Source: Phoenix dactylifera
Taxonomy: Eukaryota; Streptophyta; Magnoliopsida; Arecales; Arecaceae
DNA: 64,000 nt
Assembly (NCBI RefSeq): GCF_009389715.1
Contig: NC_052404.1
Span: 3,030,738-3,094,737 of the forward strand
Reading direction: 5' to 3'
This document shows positions 1 to 14,778 of this stretch, in pieces (the first letter of the stretch is position 1; every line of letters starts with the position of its first letter). A program made the position numbers and the translations under genes. The notes below the pieces were generated by a model. That model did not search any database, had not been told where the DNA came from, and was given only the letters and a program-made list of their open reading frames with translations.

Positions 1-1407
1 GAAATCAAAACAGTTATCACACTATTATAGTGGTCTAAAGTGGCCTTAGTTACCTTCTATAAGTACCCTGGAACGCATATCGTAGGTATCCAAAATCTTC
101 TATTTTTTAATGTGCATGTATATGAAGCCATAATGAGAAGATGATAAGAGGACTCCAGCATCCTCAAGGTATAAAAAAACAGCCATTATAAAGATCACAG
201 CTACCATTACCTAGAAGTTTTTTATAATATATATAGTATATGTGATACTGCGTAAATAATCAAAATTATTTAAATGTTTACTATTCCTTCTAATACAATA
301 ATACATCTGCAATCAAATCTTCATGCTAATTAAGCTGGAAAAAATAATGATGTATTTCATAAACAATAAATTGACCAAATAAGTGACAGCATTCTTTCTT
401 TCTTTCTTTCTTTTTTACATTATCATCAATTATTTTGTGCCTTAATGAGTATTATAGCAGCTGATGTTTTATTCCCAAGTATAGCCAATCAGAACTGAAT
501 TTGGCAATTAAGTAACAGCTTCCTCAGAAATGATATGGGTTATAGAAACCCTAATACTCATTAACAGTGATTTGGTGGTTATCAAACCCATCTATTTCCG
601 ATAATTCTCATTCATTTTTACATGATTGTTAGAGAATGGCTTCTGCTCTACTTTCATAGATTGGTTGGGCGCAGCGAGTCTAGATCCTCTACAGTATACA
701 TTTTGCAGTATCGAAGGCTGCGCATTATTTGATAGCTGTCATGTAATCCATCTTGGAAGCAGACCGCCATCATGTTTCTGAAAAATAGAGAATCATGTTG
801 CATGCATGTGTAGGATGTACAGCTTTTTACAATGCAAAACAAGCACTACATATGATCTTGGTTCTAATGCAAGGTGAAGCTATTAATGTGATTCTTGGGC
901 AACATTTATTACTTAAATAAATCACTCATGCAGTGGTTACATGGCAAGCCATGTAGGGCATCCATTCTGAAACGTCTCCATTGCCTTAGTTCAACTATTA
1001 CAAGGGTCTTTATCAGTCACAAGCCATTAAGGCCATTATAATGCTCATAACGGCCATTCTATCCGTAATTCCTAATAATGAGACCATATGTTCTTCAACC
1101 TAACAATGATTCACATGATTTCATGCTTTCATCAAACTTATTGCTTGTACTCTAGATCTCCCATGCATGCTGTAGATCATAATATAGTCGAAAGAAAAAC
1201 TTTTTCTACAATAGAACACATTTGTTTATCATGTAGATTATTCTTCAATTTTATGGCAACCCACAAACACTTGTTTAAACATTCTATATTCAATAAATGA
1301 ATGCTTTAAAATATCTTTGTAAAGATAATTAGTCAAAAATTATAAAGTAGTGCAATATGATGTGACATATAAATCATTTTTTTAAAAGTCAGACAACCTA
1401 TGCAACT
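1..1407. other. AT-rich intergenic DNA
   Basis: No gene is supported here; open frames are short and have no recognisable domain. A short TTTC microsatellite lies near 395-412. The stretch from about 390 to 565 is similar to about 8330-8490 (see the dispersed repeat entry). The right edge is the target site of the LTR element that starts at 1408. Confidence 0.6.
390..565 (+). repeat. Dispersed repeat, copy 1 (partner at 8330-8490)
   Basis: Both copies contain the run AGCAGCTGAT followed by TTTTATTCCCAA and ATATAGCCA-like sequence, preceded by 'caattattttg' and 'taacagcat'-type motifs, in the same order and orientation. The similarity is visible by eye but diverged with indels. It could be an old segmental duplication or a shared unclassified transposable element; no terminal repeats were found. 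Confidence 0.5.
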
Positions 1408-2715
1408 TGTTGGTGGAAAAATGGACCACCCCACAAATGTAATTATAGCACCTAAATCCATCAGCAAGCTCGAGCTCATCCTAAGTGATCGAGCTCTTCC
1501 GCTCTCGAGCTCATCCTAAGTGATCGGGCTCTTCCGCTCTCGAGCTCATCCTAAGTGGATGAGTGATCGGGCTCTTCCGCTCTCGAGTTCATCCTGAGTG
1601 ATCGGGCTCTTCCGCTCTCGAGTTCATCCTAAGTGATCGGGCTCTTCCGCTCTCGAGCTCATCCTAAGTGATCGGGCTCTTCCGCTCTCGAGCTCATCCT
1701 AAGTGATCGAGCTCTTCCGCTCTCGAGCTCATAGACCAGAGAGCCGAGACCAGAGAGCCGAGACCAGAAGGCCGAGACCAGAGAGCCGAGACCAGAGAGC
1801 CGAGACCAGAAGGCCGAGACCAGAGAGCCGAGACCAGAGAGCCGAGACCAGAAGGCCGAGACCAGAAGGCCGAGCACAGCAGGCCGAGACCATGCCTTAG
1901 CCAAATATCCAATTTCCACCTAACCCTTTAAGGGTCCTGACAACTCCACTATAACCTGCCACTATCTCCAAGCCATCAAGGCATAAGATCTTCGCAGGTA
2001 TTCGGCACGACCTGCTATTAATGCACGAGACTCTCTCAAGTCTCCGATGCACTCAGTCATTTAATGAACACGGCCCAAGACGATCTTCGGATCACTGAAC
2101 CATCAGAACGTATGGCTCTCCCTGACCGCCGGTTCATTCGGTAATAAATGCACTTACCATCCACAGACCCCAGGCCCACCACAGCCGGCGGTTCAACCAC
2201 TCTAACAGGTCCGATCGACCGTGACAACTCCCTGATTCCGGTCTGATCCGGTCCCGTTCTCCATTACGCCATTAATGGGCCAAATCGTGCCCAATTATTA
2301 CAAAACAGGACAAACCTCCTGTCACCTCCCAGGTAACAAAAATCCTCCTATAAAAGGAAACCTGGGGGGAAAAGGGAGGGAGGACCAAAAAACAAGAGGA
2401 AAAACCCGGAGCTGGAGAGAACCCTCCTAGACCGGGGGAAAAAGGAAGAAAACAGCACAGACACAATGGAACACAATATTCTCTGTCTTCTCCATATACT
2501 CTCTTCCCTGCTCTCTCCACATACTTGCCCCCTCTGACTTAGGCATCGGAGGGCCGGCGCCGGAGAGCCCGGCCACCGGTTTTCCTTGCAGGACTTGCAC
2601 ACCCCCCCGCAGCGGAGGACGCAGCCAGCCGGCGCACCGCCGTCCGCCCCCTGCAGCAGCGGAGCTCCTCCTTCCCCGGCTTCACGGCGGCCCCCGGGTC
2701 CAATTTCCAGCAACA
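1408..2715 (+). repeat. 5' LTR of the non-autonomous element
   Basis: 1308 bp, starting TGTTGG and ending CAACA. It contains seven copies of a 35-bp unit (CTCGAGCTCATCCTAAGTGA...) at about 1473-1735, the third carrying an 8-bp insertion. Then come ten 14-bp units (GAGACCAGAGAGCC or the AGAAGGCC variant) at about 1735-1880, in an A-A-B pattern. A TATA box (TATAAAAG) is at 2349-2356. The 64-bp excess over the 3' LTR is fully explained by four more 14-bp units plus the 8-bp insertion. Confidence 0.93.
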
Positions 2716-2717
2716 GT

Positions 2718-2737
2718 TGGCGCTAGAGGAAGGGCCC
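2718..2737 (+). other. Primer-binding site of the non-autonomous element
   Basis: TGGCGCTAGAGGAAGGGCCC lies two nucleotides after the 5' LTR, the standard place for tRNA priming of minus-strand DNA synthesis. The same 20 nt occupies the same place in the elements at 20008-31758 and 61552-62222. I could not identify the cognate tRNA. Confidence 0.8.
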
Positions 2738-2749
2738 GAGTTCGCTGCC

Positions 2750-3550
2750 ATGAAGCTAAGAAGCAAAGGGGCTTCCAACGCCATTCGACGACACTTCGAC
2801 GACATCCAACGCCATTCGACGCCATTCGACGACACTTCGACGCCATTCGACGCCATTCGACGACACTTCGACACCATTCGACGACACTTCGACGCCATTC
2901 GACGACATTCGACGACATCCAACGCCATTCGACGACACTTCGACGACATCCAACGCCATTCGACGCCATTCGACGACACTTCGACGCCATTCGACGCCAT
3001 TCGACGACATCCAACGCCATTCGACGACACTTCGACGACATTCGACGCCATTCGACGACACTTCGACGACATTCGACGCCATTCGACGCCATTCGACGAC
3101 ATCCAACACCATTCGACGCCATTCGACGACATTCAACGCCATTTCGACGACATCCGACGACATTCGACGTCTTCTACGACAACACGCCCCGATCTGAGTG
3201 GGGGCAAGGACGCACACGGTACAAGAATGGAGTCCGAGCAGAGAAGCGTCTTCAGTCGCCTCGGCGCCAGGACGCACACGGTACAAGGTACCCATTTACT
3301 TGATGTTTCTACATTAATGTCTCCATATTGTCTATTTTTGGATTTCTCTGCCGACGTCCCCAAAGAACGGAGTCTGAGCAGAGAAGCGTCTTCAGTCGCC
3401 TCGGCGCAAGGACGCACACGGTACAAGGTACCTATTTATTTAATGTCTTTACATTACTTATCATTGGATTTCTCTGTCGACACCCTCGAAGAATGGAGTC
3501 CGAGCAGAGAAGCGTCTTCAGTCGCCTCGGCGCCAGGACGCACACGGTAG
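2750..3550 (+). pseudogene. Gag-derived stub running into a minisatellite
   Basis: An ATG at 2750, 12 nt after the primer site, opens with MKLRSKGASN, the same ten residues that open gag of the Tat-like element in this window. From about residue 11 the frame enters the 10-bp minisatellite and reads as a rotating ten-residue repeat (AIRRHSTPFD-type). It then crosses the second tandem array and stops at 3550. No capsid fold or zinc knuckle is visible. I read it as a leftover gag start, perhaps kept because it overlaps RNA packaging signals, followed by frames that are open only because the repeat unit lacks stops. Confidence 0.6.
2780..3175 (+). repeat. 10-bp minisatellite (GCCATTCGAC-type)
   Basis: About 39 units of a 10-bp motif, GCCATTCGAC, with variants GACACTTCGA and GACATCCAAC interspersed. 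Because 10 is not a multiple of 3 and no rotation of the unit makes a stop on either strand, all six frames stay largely open. This explains the long overlapping open frames on both strands here. Confidence 0.9.
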
Positions 3551-3830
3551 AAGGTACCCATTTACTTGATGTTTCTACATTAATGTCTCCATATTGTCTA
3601 TTTTTGGATTTCTCTGCCGACGTCCCCAAAGAACGGAGTCTGAGCAGAGAAGCGTCTTCAGTCGCCTCGGCGCAAGGACGCACACGGTACAAGGTACCCA
3701 TTCATTTAATGTCTTTACATTCTCATTTATCTTTACTTGGATTCTTCTCTGCCGACGTCCCCAAAGAACGGACTCCGAGCAGAAAAAGCGTCTTCAGTCG
3801 CCTTGGTGTAAGAACGCTCACAGCGCCAGG
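3200..3830 (+). repeat. Alternating tandem repeat of about 126-140 bp
   Basis: The motif GGACGCACACGG recurs at 3208, 3270, 3410, 3536 and 3676, with a diverged copy near 3811; spacings are 62, 140, 126, 140 and 135. Two spacer types alternate. One contains 'ttacttgatgtttctacatt' and the other 'atttaatgtctttacatt'. This gives a higher-order period of about 266 bp. Each unit also carries GAGAAGCGTCTTCAGTCGCC. The array ends just before the polypurine tract. Confidence 0.85.
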
Positions 3831-3885
3831 ACGATCGACGACTGAACTACTTCCTTCGCCCGAGCCAAAAAGCAGCTCGGACTCG

Positions 3886-3900
3886 GAAGTCGGGGGGTAG
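3886..3900 (+). other. Polypurine tract of the non-autonomous element
   Basis: GAAGTCGGGGGGTAG directly precedes the 3' LTR start TGTTGG. An equivalent tract (same bases on the minus strand) abuts the 3' LTR of the Tat-like element at 20968-20983, further linking the two. Confidence 0.8.
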
Positions 3901-5144
3901 TGTTGGTGGAAAAATGGACCACCCCACAAATGTAATTATAGCACCTAAATCCATCAGCAAGCTCGAGCTCATCCTAAGTGATCGAGCTCTTCCGCTCTCG
4001 AGCTCATCCTAAGTGATCGGGCTCTTCCGCTCTCGAGTTCATCCTAAGTGATCGGGCTCTTCCGCTCTCGAGCTCATCCTAAGTGATCGGGCTCTTCCGC
4101 TCTCGAGCTCATCCTAAGTGATCGGGCTCTTCCGCTCTCGAGCTCATCCTAAGTGATCAGGCTCTTCCGCTCTCGAGCTCATCCTAAGTGATCGAGCTCT
4201 TCCGCTCTCGAGCTCATAGACCAGAGAGCCGAGACCAGAGAGCCGAGACCAGAAGGCCGAGACCAGAGAGCCGAGACCAGAGAGCCGAGACCAGAAGGCC
4301 GAGCACAGCAGGCCGAGCCCATGCCTTAGCCAAATATCCAATTTCCACCTAACCCTTTAAGGGTCCTGACAACTCCACTATAACCTGCCACTATCTCCAA
4401 GCCATCAAGGCATAAGATCTTCGCAGGTATTCGGCACGACCTGCCATTAATGCACGAGACTCTCTCAAGTCTCCGATGCACTCAGTCATTTAATGAACAC
4501 GGCCCAAGACGATCTCCGGATCACTGAACCATCAGAACGTATGGCTCTCCCTGACCGCCGGTTCATTCGGTAATAAATGCACTTACCATCCACAGACCCC
4601 AGGCCCACCACAGCCGGCGGTTCAACCACTCTAACAGGTCCGATCGACCGTGACAACTCCCTGATTTCGGTCTGATCCGGTCCCGTTCTCCATTACGCCA
4701 TTAATGGGCCAAATCGTGCCCAATTATTACAAAACAGGACAAACCTCCTGTCACCTCCCAGGTAACAAAAATCCTCCTATAAAAGGAAACCTGGGGGGAA
4801 AAGGGAGGGAGGACCAAAAAACAAGAGGAAAAACCCGGAGCTGGAGAGAACCCTCCTAGACCGGGGGAAAAAGGAAGAAAACAGCACAGACACAATGGAA
4901 CACAATATTCTCTGTCTTCTCCATATACTCTCTTCCCTGCTCTCTCCACATACTTGCCCCCTCTGACTTAGGCATCGGAGGGCCGGCGCCGGAGAGCCCG
5001 GCCACCGGTTTTCCTTGCAGGACTTGCACACCCCCCCGCAGCGGAGGACGCAGCCAGCCGGCGCACCGCCGTCCGCCCCCTGCAGCAGCGGAGCTCCTCC
5101 TTCCCCGGCTTCACGGCGGCCCCCGGGTCCAATTTCCAGCAACA
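3901..5144 (+). repeat. 3' LTR of the non-autonomous element
   Basis: 1244 bp, with the same ends as the 5' LTR. It has seven 35-bp units (about 3966-4225) and six 14-bp units (about 4225-4305). A TATA box is at 4778-4785. Outside the repeats it differs from the 5' LTR at only a few scattered bases, so the insertion is recent. Confidence 0.93.
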
Positions 5145-5759
5145 CAACTCATAATGAAAATATCTAATGGAGATCGGAAATAAAATATCCCATAGAAAGT
5201 ATAGTACTGGTGCACCGTTAGCCCACAACACACATTATTGGAGTACTACCACAAAGAACGCAACCTAATCCGTAGCTCTATTAACAATATGTAAAGTATT
5301 GCAATTAGAAAATCACGTAACAACTACAAAATGTCTGATGTTAGTGTTACTATTGTGTTTCTCTTTCATCAAATTAGAAGACGGATACAATTACTTCATA
5401 TTTTGTAGATGCACTTCTTTTATGTTTCTGGAGGAACAGCGCCGAATTAATATTTTATCAGAGAGAGCGTGGACGTACAAAGCTATCAAGAAAGAACCCT
5501 CGTAATATTTCCCTCCTCTCTTGATGTTGGCTAGTTTTTCCAAGAAAAAGAAAGCCAAATTAAAGTAAGGTAAGAATACATTCCAAAGGTAAGCTATGAA
5601 TTCTTTATCTTATCTCTTCTATCCATGATTACAATGGCATTAGCAAAGCTTCTGCATGATACCGTCCACCACATGGCGAGGCATAGTTGACGAAGAAATT
5701 ATTAAATAGATCGGATCTACTATGGACCTAGAATGAAATGAATTCACCTAAAATTTTAT
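5145..5759. other. Intergenic DNA between LTR element and LINE fragment
   Basis: AT-rich sequence with no supported gene or repeat apart from the CAACT duplication at its left edge. A 68-codon frame near 5299-5505 has no recognisable features. Confidence 0.5.
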
Positions 5760-6206
5760 CCCCCAGGAGAGTAAAATGAATCCATCAGAGACCACCATGG
5801 CAGTTTCGTTGAGGCAGGAGGTCGGCGCTCCCCTGGCTTGACTACCATTGAGGCGGAACTTCGGGCAGCATGGGAGGGTATCTTCTATGCGAGAAAAATA
5901 CTTGATGGAGACAGAATATACCTCAAGGGAATTCCTCCACGGTGATCGATTGGATGCGGGAAGGTGATCGATATGAAGATGGTCATCCACTGATTTTTGA
6001 GACTCGCAGACTGGTCAGAGGGTTGGCTTCCTTTCAGGTAGCACATGTATATTGGGAGACGAATAGAGTTGCAGACGGGGTTCGGAGAGTTTTTTTGGAC
6101 TACTGCCACTAAGATTCTCTCTCTCGTATCATTTTATTTTTTCTGACTTGGCAGGCTGTACCTGATATAAGAACTATATGAATGTCATTTTCTAAAAAAA
6201 AAAAAC
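5760..6206 (+). mobile_element. LINE (L1-like) 3' end fragment, RNase H remnant
   Basis: The + strand reads, with one frameshift near 5925, as the C-terminal part of the RNase H domain found at the end of plant L1-type LINEs. The pieces are TIEAELRAAWEG, then STVIDWMREGDRYEDGHPL, then ASFQVAHVYWETNRVADGV. A stop follows near 6108, then a short 3' untranslated part and a 12-A tract at 6194-6205, consistent with a LINE tail. It is 5'-truncated and inactive. Confidence 0.7.
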
Positions 6207-7009
6207 CCATATAGGATGATTATATCTTAGTCCCTGATGAATCTGATCCGTCTAATAATTTGTGATGATGATGATGGGAGATATTAATTGTGCGACTCCC
6301 AGGACCATGCTGTCATCCCACCATGGGATAAGGTGGAAGGTTCCGAATTGGCTTTGTGGGGCTCAAGCTCAACGAAGATGAATGATATTTTTCCGGGGAG
6401 CCAAAGGGCTTCCAAGTGGCACCAGATCTGACGTCCACAATACTCATCAAAATTATCTCAACCATCCATTTTCCCTGACACAACTCTTCTCATCATCATC
6501 TCCTTCCCCACGGCACACCAGAGCAGAGCACACTTCGGCCTCTCCAACCGTCGCCAAAAACCTCACCATCCCACTGATCCTGGTAAGACCGCAGCATATG
6601 AAATAATTCGATAAGAGTAGTTTTCTATTCACTATAATAATTATATTACCGAACGTATGCATATTAAAGAAGCTTTTGTCTGATTTCCAGCATTTAATAT
6701 AGTTTTGTCAAGCTCAAAGTTCTAGTTTGAGCTCTCCATGAATCCCTCCAGTCCTCCCAATTCAATATAAATTGAGTCTCCCTTGTCTATGTTTAATATG
6801 TGTTTTTTGTGTTTTTTTTTTGTGTTTTTTCTTTTCAAAGGTGGGAGTGGAAGGAGAGCAAACCCAATGAAGGAGAGAAGAAGCTTATTGAGTGGTGATT
6901 GAACCAAAGTTGGATGCCAAGTTTTCTTATTGAATTGGACTAGTTTAGGCACCAAGACCCACTCCCAATTTGAACACCATAGGCCCAACAAAATCCATCT
7001 CTCTTTAGT
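6207..7009. other. Intergenic DNA, upstream region of the CRR42-like gene
   Basis: No further gene is supported. The sequence is T-rich near 6797-6835 and has an AGGCCCA element (reverse of TGGGCCT) at about 6980, some 25-30 bp before the chosen ATG at 7010; such TGGGCC elements are common in promoters of organelle-function genes. Confidence 0.45.
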
Positions 7010-7969
7010 ATGTCTACTTCTCACACCATTCTATCATGGACACTCCTACCACCAATTCCTCCATTGCAGCAGCCCAACCAATTAAGCTACCGATTCAGAA
7101 GGGTTGTTCCGGTCAATCGTTGCACATCAGACTCCAAAGAAGCTGCAATCGGCAACGGCGATACCGATCTAAGAGTAGGGTCGCCGATCATCGTCGTGGA
7201 GGCTCCGCCGATGTTGAAGACCGCCAGCCCGATACCTACGTTGAGAGCCAACTCCGGATTAGTCAAGGCAGGTGATGTGGGAAGGTAGCATGACTCATCT
7301 CTCACAAATTTTTCTGTCAATGTTATTGCAATCATATATAACTAAAGCAACATCATTCTTGAACTATTAGAAAATTTTTGAATAGTAGTAATTCTATTAT
7401 TCTCGTCGAGTCATTTGCCGAGATGATTCTCCTAACTATTATCTTATAGCTAAAGAAGTTGAGCATTGTTGAATTATTATAGGTTTTATTATTTTTTTCA
7501 TGAATTATCCATGGCATATCTAAGTAATGTTTATAGATGGTGGTATTTGTCCATAAATTGTTATTTTGGCTTCTTCTATGATTTTTTTAGATGAACTTAT
7601 ATGAATAATAACATCAATTAGTTTATGTGCCTATTCTTCCTCTCTCTTTTTTTTTAATTTTGTTATCCTAACTTTTGACACCTCTTACCATGTTATTATC
7701 TGAACCTCCTATTATGTCCAATCGCAAATCTCCCATAAGCAAATGCACCTATTGTTGCATGATTGATTTTAAGTTTTATCATGATTCAGGATCTTTTCAA
7801 GTTATTGCTTGTAAATGGATGGCCAACTCAATACATAATTATCTTAGCATATTATAATCAATGCAGAATTGTAGCAAGGAAGCCTAAAGATGTATGGGCA
7901 GTTCGCTTAGCAATTGGTACCTATCTTATAGATGGCAAGCATTTCAAACCCTTGGACATCCAAGAATGA
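7010..7969 (+). CDS. CRR42: CRR42-like (DUF3148) chloroplast protein
   Basis: Two exons, 7010-7284 and 7867-7969, joined across a GT-AG intron within an Arg codon, give 125 residues. Residues 1 to about 43 are rich in Ser, Pro and Arg with no acidic residue before Asp41, as in a chloroplast transit peptide. Residues about 53-125 match the DUF3148 family: VGSPIIVVEAPPMLKTA, LRANSGLVKAGDVGR, then across the splice site RKPKDVWAVRLAIGTYLIDG. In Arabidopsis the family member CHLORORESPIRATORY REDUCTION 42 is needed to assemble the stromal subcomplex A of the chloroplast NDH complex, which carries cyclic electron flow around photosystem I; that role is inferred here from similarity. The exon junction keeps the conserved block intact, which supports the model. 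A frame starting at 7036 is a shadow. A transcription unit of about 1 kb is expected. Confidence 0.88.
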
Positions 7970-8329
7970 GGTCTTAGGATCAAGAGATGCGGTATCATGT
8001 ATGTTCGCGATGTACGTCGTCGATTATGTATTTGATGGAACCATTTTGTAAATATATATGATAATATAGTGTGTGTATCTTGTACACTCTTTCATTGGAC
8101 TTCTTGTAATCAATGTTTAGGCCTTTTAACAGCTTTTTTTTTTAAAAAAAAACTTTCGATTAGTAGTTAGGGCATACGCATCACAAAAAAAGGGGGACAT
8201 GTGTTTAGTGATTATGTTCATGCAGGTTGCAAGTGGATTTAGCATTCATTTAAATTGAACAATGGCTGCATTTGAATCTTTATGTTATCTGAAAAAAAAT
8301 AATCTTTGAATTAATCAGCAGTAGCTTGA

Positions 8330-8490
8330 ACAAGTAACAGCATTTTTTTTTACGTGACAAACAATTATTTTGCATGAATAGGTACCATAGCAGCTGATAT
8401 TTTATTCCCAAATATAGCCAGAGATTGGCAGATGACAGCCCCCTGATGAATGATCCATGTTATTGAAATCTGAACACCACTTCCCTATCC
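8330..8490 (+). repeat. Dispersed repeat, copy 2 (partner at 390-565)
   Basis: Contains AGCAGCTGATATTTTATTCC followed by ATATAGCCA, collinear with the copy at 390-565 but diverged. See that entry for interpretation. Confidence 0.5.
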
Positions 8491-8504
8491 AATGAACTTA
8501 AGGT

Positions 8505-8745
8505 GCATTTGGTTCCAGAATTGAAATGCATTGGAATGGAAATCGATATTACCATATTCTCCAATGAGTTTGGTTTGTGATTGGAATCGGAATTAGAGTC
8601 GAAATGGAATTTGAATTTTAGGGGAGAATCGAGATTGGGTTTTGGAGGACTGGGACATTCTCATTCCCGTTCCCCCTAAAATTGGAATTGAAATGAAATT
8701 TTTCTCCAACCAAATCAGTTAGAATGGAAGCTATTTATTCTAATG
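8505..8745. mobile_element. MITE-like element (relative at about 55965-56115)
   Basis: The block starts GTGCATTTGGTTCC and ends with a CTCCAACCAAAT-type sequence; the inner part (GGAGGACTGGGACATTCTC... AAATTGGAATTG) matches the block near 55990-56060 in order. The imperfect inverted ends and short AT-rich body fit a miniature inverted-repeat transposable element. The target duplication was not resolved. Confidence 0.45.
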
Positions 8746-11057
8746 AAATATGCCTTTAGTCTGGTCAATATCATTCTCATGGTTCCCTTCCAAGTCTTCC
8801 TCTCTGTGATGTTATCAGACGAGTTCGCTCATCTTTCCTATTCTTCTCCTTTCTTAAAGTTTAAGCAGTGGCCCACCACTTATTCCAAGGTGGGCCTCTC
8901 ATCAAATGGAAGCTTGTTAGAATTGCTTGGACTAAACTGTGATGTGAACTTGTTACTGATCTTTGATGCCGGCTCTTGCTTAGCTTTCTAGAGGTAATTT
9001 CATAGCATTCCAATGGTTGAAGGAAAGTTTTTAGGTTATGGATAAGTAGAGAGGATGTGGTGCAGAAGGATGGAGATAGGGATGATAATGGGCTAAGGTT
9101 ATTTGGGCCTGGAACGACTTTTTGGGTCCTACCTCCGGGGCCCAAATTGGAAACCTTTGGGCAAGTTTTCAACTATCTAGGTTCAACTAACCCTTGGATT
9201 GAGGGTGGAGCTGCATGAACAATTCTCGAGCTCAACTAAAACTCGAGGTGATTCGAACTTAGTTTTGAAGTTCTTCTTAGCTCGTTTAGTGAATAAGCGA
9301 GCCAGATTTTGCACTGGGCACAAGCTAATCACAAACTCTTCGATCATACCGACAATCTTATTGTTTTATTGGACCTTAGGACCATCTGTAAGTCATACTT
9401 TAATTAAAATTTTGAAAAATTCAAAGAAGTTTTGAGATTCTAATATCTTATACCCATTGTATAATATATAGGCAATACCTTATATAATGCACCAGTATGC
9501 CTTTCTTGTGAAAGCAATTAGCAAGCTTGTTATTTTTGCACCACAAATCTATGGTGTATGATCATATATGCGAAGTATAGATTCACTTCAGATTGATGGA
9601 GTAATACTCCTTCACAAAATTGTTAGCAAAGTTGTTAACATCATGATGGACCATATTGGGTGATGATGACTCCATAATTGATGCCCTATTTGATATTTCG
9701 ATGGGTGGTAACCCTCTAATTTTAAGCACATGCCTCTTGACAAGAATTTAAACCATATATTCGAGAGTTAGCGGTGGAAATATGATGGATACTGGATTAG
9801 ATTGCTCACTCGAGATCCATTTCAATAATAGAACTAATGGGATGATTGATGGAGAGGCTTTCTTTTTTACTTTAGAGAATTGATAAAACAATATTCTAGA
9901 TTCAAGTTCAATATCCACAAGCAAGCTCATGTGGAGACATTTTCATAGAGGATCCCTTTGTGCTGATACTCCTATTTGCTAGAAACTTGGGCTTGCTCAA
10001 TCATAGAAGTAGGTGAATGTCCTAAGCATCTCTCAATTAGGCCATCATGGCATTTCTTTAGAAAGTAGAGTTTTGGGGTTAAAGCTTTCAATAACAGAGC
10101 TTTTAATTAAAAAGTTGTCATAGAATTAGGCCATCATGGCATTTCTTCGGTAACTAAAATTTAAAGTATTTGATAATATTTCATTTTCTCCCTGTGTCTC
10201 GAAGAGCAGTTGATAATGCCAAAAGTTTGTAATCAATCAATCCTCTATATGGCATTATTGGGCATTGCATGAGTCCTTTTATATCACATGGTAAGAGAAT
10301 TATTCATGTAAATATGATAGAAAAATTATTTAAGAAATTATTTTCTTTTCTTCAAGAGTGAGCGGACAATTGAGATGTGGTTGACAATGCTACGACCCTT
10401 CTTTGAATGAGGCTTCTTCACCTTATATTTGTTACCTCATTGGGAAGCCAATGGCTAGTGGCAACTTGCAAATTAGCATAGGTAATAAGCTTAATTGCCA
10501 TTTTTCTTATAAAAATATGTCCTTTGGTCATAGATATTTATAGTCATAAAAGTAGATAATAAGCTTAAAATATTTTAACAAAATGACCTCTATGACCATC
10601 TTATCTTTAGCTGTAATACGCTTGAAATATAAAGAAATAAATAATAAAATATTTTAGTATCATGTTAATTTTTTATAAGTACAACCTTTTATTTTCTTTA
10701 GAAGATGAACATAATTTATCAAAAAAAGAATGCTTTCCATTATAAAACCCATATATAATTGTAGAAATCAACTCTCTCTCTCCCCCCCCCCCCCCCAACA
10801 TACATACATTCCACATACATACATATGAATGCATGTATATATTGAAAGTCTTCAAAATGTCATTAAATCATTTAAATGACTTGTTTGTGAATAATTTGAA
10901 TTTGGCTCAAAAAAAGAGAGAGTAAAGCTAACCTAAGATTGGCTTAAGTTGAACTCGAGCTAGGCTTGGCTTGGTTGAGTTCGATCCATTTAGAAGAACT
11001 TATTTTGGTATGGGCAACGTCCCAACGCAAGTGTGCACGGATTTTAATATAATCCAA

Positions 11058-11075
11058 TGGGCTTTCTCCGGCCCA
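11058..11075. promoter_or_regulatory. Paired site II-type elements upstream of mtACP
   Basis: TGGGCT at 11058-11063 and GGCCCA (reverse complement TGGGCC) at 11070-11075 lie about 170-185 bp before the mtACP ATG. Pairs of TGGGCC/T elements are typical TCP-factor sites in promoters of plant mitochondrial and growth genes. The function here is inferred. Confidence 0.45.
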
Positions 11076-11243
11076 TCCCCCGAAAGGAGGGGGGAGGGAG
11101 CGAGGAAGGGCAACCCACTGCTCCGCGGGAGCACCAGAACAGAACTCGAAAGGGTTCTCGAAGGGTAGTTTCTTCCCTTCGCGATAAAACACGAGGAAGA
11201 GATCGCTCATAAAGCTCCGAGCTTTTTCTTGCTCTTCTCTCCA

Positions 11244-14778
<3,535 letters not shown>

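Larger units (their letters stand above)
1408..5144 (+). mobile_element. Non-autonomous LTR retrotransposon with minisatellite interior
   Basis: Two long direct repeats (1408-2715 and 3901-5144) begin TGTTGGTGG and end CAGCAACA. They flank a 1185-bp interior, and the whole is bordered by a perfect 5-bp duplication CAACT (1403-1407 and 5145-5149). A primer-binding-like site follows the left LTR after 2 nt, and a purine tract with a G6 run precedes the right LTR, so the element lies on the + strand. The interior has no protease, reverse transcriptase, RNase H or integrase, only a gag-like first 10 residues and two tandem repeat arrays. Movement would need enzymes from another element; the Tat-like element at 20008-31758 shares the primer site, the first gag residues and the LTR end. 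The boundaries are secure; the name of the family is not known to me. Confidence 0.93.
7970..11043. other. AT-rich intergenic DNA with MITE-like and dispersed repeats
   Basis: No gene is supported. It contains the second copy of the dispersed repeat (8330-8490), a MITE-like element (8505-8745), a C15 homopolymer at 10782-10796 next to a CT tract, and short degenerate frames only. The segment 9050-9260 is slightly more GC-rich but codes for nothing recognisable. Confidence 0.5.

Noticed and set aside
2539-3295. Long overlapping frames on the minus strand (up to 197 codons)
   Set aside because: They run through the 10-bp minisatellite, whose unit has no stop in any frame; composition is the repeat, not a protein.
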